Below are positions 60,308 through 64,000 of a stretch of DNA of 64,000 nt, piece after piece. The stretch is from Pacificoceanicola sp048553275 (lineage in GTDB: Bacteria > Pseudomonadota > Alphaproteobacteria > Rhodobacterales > Rhodobacteraceae), in the NCBI RefSeq assembly GCF_048553275.1, contig NZ_JBLZMW010000002.1:124001-188000 (forward strand). Reading direction: 5' to 3'. Every line of letters starts with the position of its first letter. Position 1 is the first letter of the stretch. Below the pieces are notes generated by a model. The model did no database searches. It worked only from the letters and a program-made list of their open reading frames with translations, and was not told where the DNA came from. The position numbers were made by a program, and so were the translations under genes.

Positions 60308-61584
60308 GCGGTATAGACCACGCCCCGCCCGTCACCCGTGCATGGGTGCTGCATCCTGATATCAAGTCCGACAAGGACCGGCGCAACGCGCAGATGGCCC
60401 TGGAAGAGGCAGTCTCACTTGCGCATGCCTTGCCGGACCTCGAAGTCGTTGGCGAAACCGTTGTTCCCCTGCAACGGCCGCAACCGGGGATGCTCTTCGG
60501 CTCGGGCAAAATCGAAGAACTCAAAGCGCGGTTCGAGGCCGATGAGGTCGCACTGGTGCTGGTCGATGGGCCGGTGACGCCGGTGCAGCAGCGCAATCTT
60601 GAAAAGGCCTGGGGCGTGAAGCTGCTGGACCGCACCGGGTTGATCCTCGAGATCTTCTCGGACCGTGCCGCGACGCGCGAAGGCGTGTTGCAGGTCGAGA
60701 TGGCGCATCTGAGTTATCAGCGCACCCGGCTGGTCCGTGCCTGGACCCACCTCGAACGTCAGCGGGGCGGGCTCGGCTTTGTCGGTGGCCCCGGCGAGAC
60801 GCAGATCGAAGCAGACCGCCGTGCCATCGACGAACAGCTTGTGCGCCTGCGTCGTCAGCTCGACAAAGTGGTGAAAACCCGCGAGCTGCACCGCAAGGCC
60901 CGTGCCAAGGTGCCGTTCCCGATCGTTGCCCTTGTGGGCTATACCAACGCTGGAAAATCCACGCTCTTCAACCGCTTGACTGGGGCGGAAGTGATGGCCA
61001 AGGACATGCTCTTTGCCACGCTCGACCCAACCATGCGGCAGGTGGAACTGCCCACCGGCGCGACCGTGATCCTGTCCGATACGGTGGGCTTCATCTCCGA
61101 TCTGCCGACCGAACTCGTCGCCGCCTTCCGCGCGACGCTCGAAGAGGTGCTGGCCGCCGATGTGATCGTGCACGTGCGCGATATCTCGCATGACGAAAGC
61201 GAAGAGCAGGCCGGTGATGTGCGCACGATCCTCGGCTCGCTCGGCGTGCCGGACTCGGTCACGCAGATCGAGCTGTGGAACAAGATCGACCGCCTCGACC
61301 CGGAGGAGGCGGAAGCGGTCCGCACCCGTGCCGCCCGCGAGGACGCGATCTTTGCCGTGTCGGCCATCACGGGCGAAGGGCTGGACGTCTTCCTTGAGGC
61401 GGTCACGCAGGCGCTCGGCGAGGAAAAACATGTCGAAGACATGGTGCTGTCCTTTGCCGACGGGCGCAAACGCGCGTGGCTCTTCGAAAAAGGGCTGGTG
61501 GAGCAAGAGGTGCAGACGGAAGAGGGCTACGCCCTGACCGTAAACTGGACCGCCACTGACAAGGCCCGGTTCGACTCGCTCTGA
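60304..61584 (+). CDS. hflX: GTPase HflX
   Basis: Ribosome-associated GTPase of 426 residues: N-terminal HflX domain (GMLFGSGKIEEL, VELVDGPVTPVQQRNLEK-like region, RGGLGFVGGPGETQIE) and G domain (GYTNAGKSTLFNRL, DTVGFISDLP, NKIDRL). The first codon is TTG, overlapping the hfq TGA as TTGA; no ATG or GTG near this position gives a complete N-terminus. hfq-hflX coupling is conserved in proteobacteria. Confidence 0.93.
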   Translation: MSGIDHAPPVTRAWVLHPDIKSDKDRRNAQMALEEAVSLAHALPDLEVVGETVVPLQRPQPGMLFGSGKIEELKARFEADEVALVLVDGPVTPVQQRNLEKAWGVKLLDRTGLILEIFSDRAATREGVLQVEMAHLSYQRTRLVRAWTHLERQRGGLGFVGGPGETQIEADRRAIDEQLVRLRRQLDKVVKTRELHRKARAKVPFPIVALVGYTNAGKSTLFNRLTGAEVMAKDMLFATLDPTMRQVELPTGATVILSDTVGFISDLPTELVAAFRATLEEVLAADVIVHVRDISHDESEEQAGDVRTILGSLGVPDSVTQIELWNKIDRLDPEEAEAVRTRAAREDAIFAVSAITGEGLDVFLEAVTQALGEEKHVEDMVLSFADGRKRAWLFEKGLVEQEVQTEEGYALTVNWTATDKARFDSL

Positions 61585-61600
61585 GTGCGCGCGGCGCGGT

Positions 61601-61656
61601 TTCTTTGGTCTTCAAATACCTCGGGTGAGCCCCCTTGGGGGCGAGGGCAGAGCCCT
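61601..61656 (+). repeat. GC-hairpin plus TTCTTTG...AAATA 3' element, copy 2
   Basis: Starts 17 bp after the hflX stop: TTCTTTGGTCTTCAAATACC, then TCGGG, then hairpin GCCCCC-TT-GGGGGC and a second small hairpin AGGGC-AGA-GCCCT. Related to the element at 25778-25823; both are 3' of a gene in gene orientation. Confidence 0.5.
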
Positions 61657-61665
61657 CTTCGCGCC

Positions 61666-62577
61666 CTATACGACCGCGTCGTCCTGTGACAAAATCCAGC
61701 AGGCGGCTGCCATCCGCGCCGCTTGTCGCCGGGAGTGCGGCAGGGGGGTGCGGGCCCAGTAACCAAGGGCGAATGCCCGCTGCAGGAACAGCCGGACAAG
61801 CGGATCGCCGGGGGCCGGGCCATAGCCGCGCCCGAGCGCAGCGAGGGCGCGGCGCCGGTCGTGCCCGAAGGGCGCGAAACTGAGCGCGTCGAGCCCGAGG
61901 GTGAACAGATCGCGCAGGGCCTCGTCTTCGGCGGAATTCTCGAAATCTATGCCCCAGAGCGTGCCGGTGTTGGTCACCAGAAGGTTGCCCGCGCTCAGGT
62001 CTTTATGGGTGATCGCCCGGACCGACGGGCGGCGGCGGACCTCCTGAAACAGCCCGTGCAGGGCCTGAACGTGCTGCCGGAACGCGTCCAGATCGTGAAT
62101 GGCGCGCGCGCCGGTCTCCCCCTGCGAGACCAGCTTGTCCAGCCAGTTCAGATGCCCGATGGGCCGAAACGGCGCATCGCGGCGGGAGGGGGCGTGGAGC
62201 GCGGCAATCCAGGCCCCTGCGCGCGCCATCAGGCGTTCGGCCTCCGCCGGCTGCGCCTGTGCCAGCAGCGTGCCAAGGTCTTGACCGCCGCAGTCCGCCA
62301 TCACCATGACGCGCTGCGCGGCGTCGAACTGCAGGACCTGTGGTGCGCGAAACAGGCCATCGCAGAGCTGCTCCGAAACGGCGGCTTGCCGCGCCGCCTG
62401 TGCGATTGCCTTGTCTCGTTGCTCCTCGGGCCAGAGTTTGACGACAAGGGGGCGGGGGCCGCCGGTTGCGCGCAACACCGTTCTGCCGGCGCCCTGACCC
62501 AGCGGGCTCAGCGACCCGGTCCAGCCCGGCCAAAGTGTCCTCAGCGCGCTCCGGGCGGCGATTTCCGCCTGGTTCAC
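61666..62577 (-). CDS. Aminoglycoside phosphotransferase (APH) family kinase
   Basis: A 303-residue protein-kinase-like fold enzyme: Gly-rich loop SPLGQGAGRTVLRATGG, ATP Lys in LVVKLWPE, catalytic motif ITHKDLSAGNLLV and metal-binding GIDFENSAEDEAL. The GTG at 62577 overlaps the penicillin-acylase stop as GTGA. Substrate unknown; such proteins are frequently not drug-resistance enzymes. Confidence 0.8.
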   Translation of the reverse strand: MNQAEIAARSALRTLWPGWTGSLSPLGQGAGRTVLRATGGPRPLVVKLWPEEQRDKAIAQAARQAAVSEQLCDGLFRAPQVLQFDAAQRVMVMADCGGQDLGTLLAQAQPAEAERLMARAGAWIAALHAPSRRDAPFRPIGHLNWLDKLVSQGETGARAIHDLDAFRQHVQALHGLFQEVRRRPSVRAITHKDLSAGNLLVTNTGTLWGIDFENSAEDEALRDLFTLGLDALSFAPFGHDRRRALAALGRGYGPAPGDPLVRLFLQRAFALGYWARTPLPHSRRQAARMAAACWILSQDDAVV

Positions 62578-64000
62578 GGCTTGGTCAGCCGGGTGATCCC
62601 GACGGAGGCCGCCCGGGCCAGATCCACGTCCAGCGACATGGGGATGTATTCCCCGCGCCGCCAGAGTTGTCCGAGGTCGTCGTAATGCCGCGACAGAAAG
62701 TGGCCGGACTGGCCCGTGGCGCTGATGAAGACAGAGCTGTCGGGATCGGCAAAGTCGTAGATGCCGCGATAGCCTGCCGCGTGGACGTTCTCGAACGGCG
62801 CATCCGGATCGCCAGAGGTGCGCCCGCGCATCAGCGTGTTGTCCCCGCCGGAGGTGCTTTGATGGATGTTCACGAAATAGCGCAGCACCGGCACATCGCC
62901 GAGCACCGTGTGATCGTGGACCGCTTGATGCGCGTCGCCCCAGCGCAGGCTTTCGAGTTGATTTCCGTAGGTCTCGTCGATCCACAGCAGCGCATCGTCG
63001 AGCGCAAGGCGGGCGATGTCGGAACAGGTTTCGGTCCGCGCGGAGCGGATGATGTCGCACCACGCGCTGGCGCCGTTCACATTGCGATAGACCCGTTCAA
63101 GGAAAAGCGGCTCGATGTGGTTGTAGACATCGGCCAGCGGACCGAGATCGTCACGGATCAGCCGCTCCTGCAGTGCGCGCACCCAGGCCGAATAGATCAG
63201 CGGTTCGGGCATATGTTCGTTCATCTCGCCGTTCCAGTCGGCGAGCAGCGCGAGGGCGCGCTGGCGCTGGCGTTCGGGCGTGCCGTCCGGGGCGGCCTCG
63301 CCGGTGAACCACAGATCGCGCCCGATCAGCGGCAGCAGGGTACGGGCGGTGATCGACACCGTATCAAGCTGGGCTTCGATGAAGCTGTCGCGGGTGTGCA
63401 CCTGCCGGCCCTGCATCAGCGCCTTCCAGCGCTGCACCCGCTGGCTGTCGCCCCAGTCAAAGCTGACGTGGCGGGGGAAGGGGGCGTCGGTGATCTTGTT
63501 GTTGGTGTTGCCGACGATGCCGCCTTCGGGGGCGAGGAAGGCGGGATTGGCGGAATAGGGCAGCATGCCCTGCCAGCGATTCGCGGCAATCCAGCCGGGG
63601 CTGGGCATGCGGCCCTTGCTCTGGTGGTTCGGATCGCGCGACGGCTGGACGCCGATCATCTGCATCGCAACGGTGTCCGCGTCGATCAGCGTGAGGTTCT
63701 GCGAGGGCGCCACGTGCTTGCGGCTGGCCTCGATGGCCTCTTCGACCGAGCCCGATGTCATCAGGCCGATCCCGGCGCTCATCGACGTGTCCTCTCCGGA
63801 CAGCGCGGTCCAGGCCAGCGAGACCACATGCCCCGGCGGCGTGATGGCGTCGAGATTGAACACCGCACGCGGCAGTACCGGGCCGTTCTGCGTCCAGCGC
63901 AGGGTGACCGTGGCGGGCGTATGGTCCTTGATCGTGATGATGCTCTTGCGGGTCTCGAAGCGGGCAAAGCCGTCAGGGGTGCGGTATTCTTCGGGGTTCT
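62574..64000 (-). CDS. Penicillin acylase family protein (5' part outside window)
   Basis: C-terminal 475 residues of an Ntn-hydrolase of the penicillin/acylhomoserine-lactone acylase family. Family segments seen are LRWTQNGPVLP, VVSLAWTALSGEDTS, GGIVGNTNNKITDAPFP, GDVPVLRYFVNIHQSTSGGDN-type segments and the C-terminal ISATGQSGHFLSRHYDD (metal/oxyanion region). The Ser nucleophile and the signal peptide lie upstream, outside the window. Candidate substrates are acyl-homoserine lactones or other amides. Overlaps the APH-family gene by 4 bp. Confidence 0.88.
   Translation of the reverse strand, partial: NPEEYRTPDGFARFETRKSIITIKDHTPATVTLRWTQNGPVLPRAVFNLDAITPPGHVVSLAWTALSGEDTSMSAGIGLMTSGSVEEAIEASRKHVAPSQNLTLIDADTVAMQMIGVQPSRDPNHQSKGRMPSPGWIAANRWQGMLPYSANPAFLAPEGGIVGNTNNKITDAPFPRHVSFDWGDSQRVQRWKALMQGRQVHTRDSFIEAQLDTVSITARTLLPLIGRDLWFTGEAAPDGTPERQRQRALALLADWNGEMNEHMPEPLIYSAWVRALQERLIRDDLGPLADVYNHIEPLFLERVYRNVNGASAWCDIIRSARTETCSDIARLALDDALLWIDETYGNQLESLRWGDAHQAVHDHTVLGDVPVLRYFVNIHQSTSGGDNTLMRGRTSGDPDAPFENVHAAGYRGIYDFADPDSSVFISATGQSGHFLSRHYDDLGQLWRRGEYIPMSLDVDLARAASVGITRLTKP

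Noticed and set aside
61666..62577. Antibiotic resistance kinase
   Set aside because: APH-fold motifs alone do not show drug specificity and there is no resistance or mobile context.

Overview
The window is a 64 kb chromosomal segment from a high-GC alphaproteobacterium, most likely a marine Rhodobacteraceae (Roseobacter-group) species. Grounds are the dusB-ntrB-ntrC-ntrY-ntrX-trkA-trkH-hfq-hflX order, NtrC and NtrX proteins without the sigma54-contact motif, LexA boxes of the GTTC-N7-GTTC type, ccmF-ccmH pairing, fused ispDF, VPLPA-CTERM proteins and family-specific genes (DUF6477, DUF6456). No rRNA, tRNA, CRISPR array, insertion sequence or integrated prophage was recognised. Almost all the sequence is coding, in operons that often overlap by 4 bp.

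Layout. 1-5.6 kb: end of pgi, a secreted PRC-barrel protein, a cupin, an endolysin/holin pair of the type used for gene transfer agent (GTA) release, a VPLPA-CTERM protein and a P-loop kinase. 5.6-12 kb: ccmF-ccmH, a PaaG-like hydratase, gltA, gltX. 12-20 kb: comEC against lexA, then a leftward run trpG-trpD-ung-trpC-moaC-moeA in which each gene overlaps the next by 4 bp. 20-26 kb: a degenerate polysaccharide deacetylase, then a cobalamin methyl-transfer locus (DUF1638, a small membrane protein, a corrinoid protein, an SOS-box radical SAM gene, homocysteine methyltransferase). 26-34 kb: sulfotransferase, guaA, an outer-membrane barrel, tandem delta-class carbonic anhydrases (one with an in-frame stop) and an MttB-family methyltransferase. 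33-37 kb: DUF6477 and a DUF6456/GafA-like regulator, oxyR, lipA. 37-46 kb: accessory-looking region with two more VPLPA-CTERM proteins, a tandem pair of secreted repeat proteins whose C-terminus resembles Bacteroidetes proteins, two c-type cytochromes, hpt, a COQ10/RatA protein and amtB. 46.6-61.6 kb: pncC-pgpA-ispDF leftward, then the nitrogen-regulation/potassium-uptake/Hfq block rightward. 61.6-64 kb: an APH-family kinase and the 3' part of a penicillin-acylase gene.

How it fits together. Several genes belong to the dispersed GTA programme known from Rhodobacter capsulatus: lysis cassette, GafA-like activator, ComEC (DNA uptake by recipients) and LexA, although the capsid cluster is not here. 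A second theme is split cobalamin-dependent methionine synthesis: homocysteine-binding and cobalamin-binding parts are separate proteins. A third is non-coding: a short hairpin element occurs four times, each time just 3' of a stop codon and in the gene's orientation; one copy forms codons 7-14 of ccmH and carries a compensatory base-pair change.

Starts were chosen from Shine-Dalgarno-like sequence, signal peptides and overlaps. Family assignments come from reading the proteins, with no database search.
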